From Candidatus Corynebacterium faecipullorum (GTDB taxonomy: Bacteria; Actinomycetota; Actinomycetes; Mycobacteriales; Mycobacteriaceae), in contig DXEO01000079.1 of NCBI GenBank assembly GCA_019114925.1, positions 1 to 39,018 on the forward strand: a stretch of 39,018 bases of DNA. Direction: 5' to 3'. How positions within the stretch are numbered: position 1 is the stretch's first letter; each line of letters begins with the position of its first letter. The translations under genes and the position numbers were made by a program. Below the pieces are notes generated by a model. The model did not search any database, was not told the origin of the DNA, and saw nothing but the letters and a program-made list of their open reading frames with translations. Of the stretch, positions 39,018 through 39,018 are shown piece by piece.

Positions 39018-39018
39018 G

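Overview
The window comes from a Corynebacterium, or a very close relative in the Mycobacteriales. The evidence is the C-terminus of a giant type I fatty acid synthase, an actinobacterial CopD-CtaG fusion, a group II truncated haemoglobin, and sites that match the known corynebacterial DtxR, GlxR and McbR motifs. At least six genes also have a TANNNT-like -10 hexamer only 6 to 8 bases before the start codon, which is the leaderless layout common in this group. The DNA is GC-rich and nearly all coding. I cannot name the species.

Layout. 1-4136: the end of fas, a three-gene CUT2-type sugar ABC transporter (binding protein, permease, single-domain ATPase) and acpS. 4162-6517: tetR and bcp on the minus strand, a DUF3618 membrane protein, a 2H phosphoesterase and tRNA-Lys(CTT). 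6805-10938: an L,D-transpeptidase lipoprotein, sucCD, and mpg facing them. 10966-12785: an iron-controlled siderophore-interacting protein, tRNA-His and orn on the minus strand. 13043-16570: an AGCS alanine/glycine symporter under a GlxR-like site, an SDR, a PspC protein, a compact sulfatase-like protein lacking its catalytic Cys, and tRNA-Arg(TCT). 16630-19058: a frameshifted LysR remnant divergent from copD-ctaG, with a LysR-type dyad between them. 19265-22823: an SSB paralogue, ettA, a hotdog thioesterase and a conserved hypothetical gene. 23032-27081: ald, a DASS transporter, glbO and mscS. 27197-38296: metB, a large FAD/NAD(P)-binding protein, a dipeptide-type ABC transporter, a two-domain CMD/AhpD-like protein, an SDR and a GntR/HutC regulator. 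38297-39018: a gene-poor stretch with degenerate repeats and the C-terminal end of an unidentified minus-strand gene.

The most interesting part is 27100-38300. A perfect McbR consensus (TAGAC-N6-GTCTA) lies in the divergent gap between the FAD/NAD(P)-binding protein and the peptide-type transporter, and a weaker copy overlaps the metB promoter. McbR is the corynebacterial master repressor of methionine and cysteine metabolism. The simplest reading is a sulfur-controlled system that imports an organosulfur or peptide-like compound and processes it with a flavoprotein, a carboxymuconolactone-decarboxylase/AhpD fusion and possibly an SDR. The substrate is unknown.

Other points are the dead LysR gene whose probable operator survives, the catalytically altered mini-sulfatase, nested dyads before sucC, and the ABC transporter between fas and acpS. 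All functional calls are by reading motifs; no database search was run.
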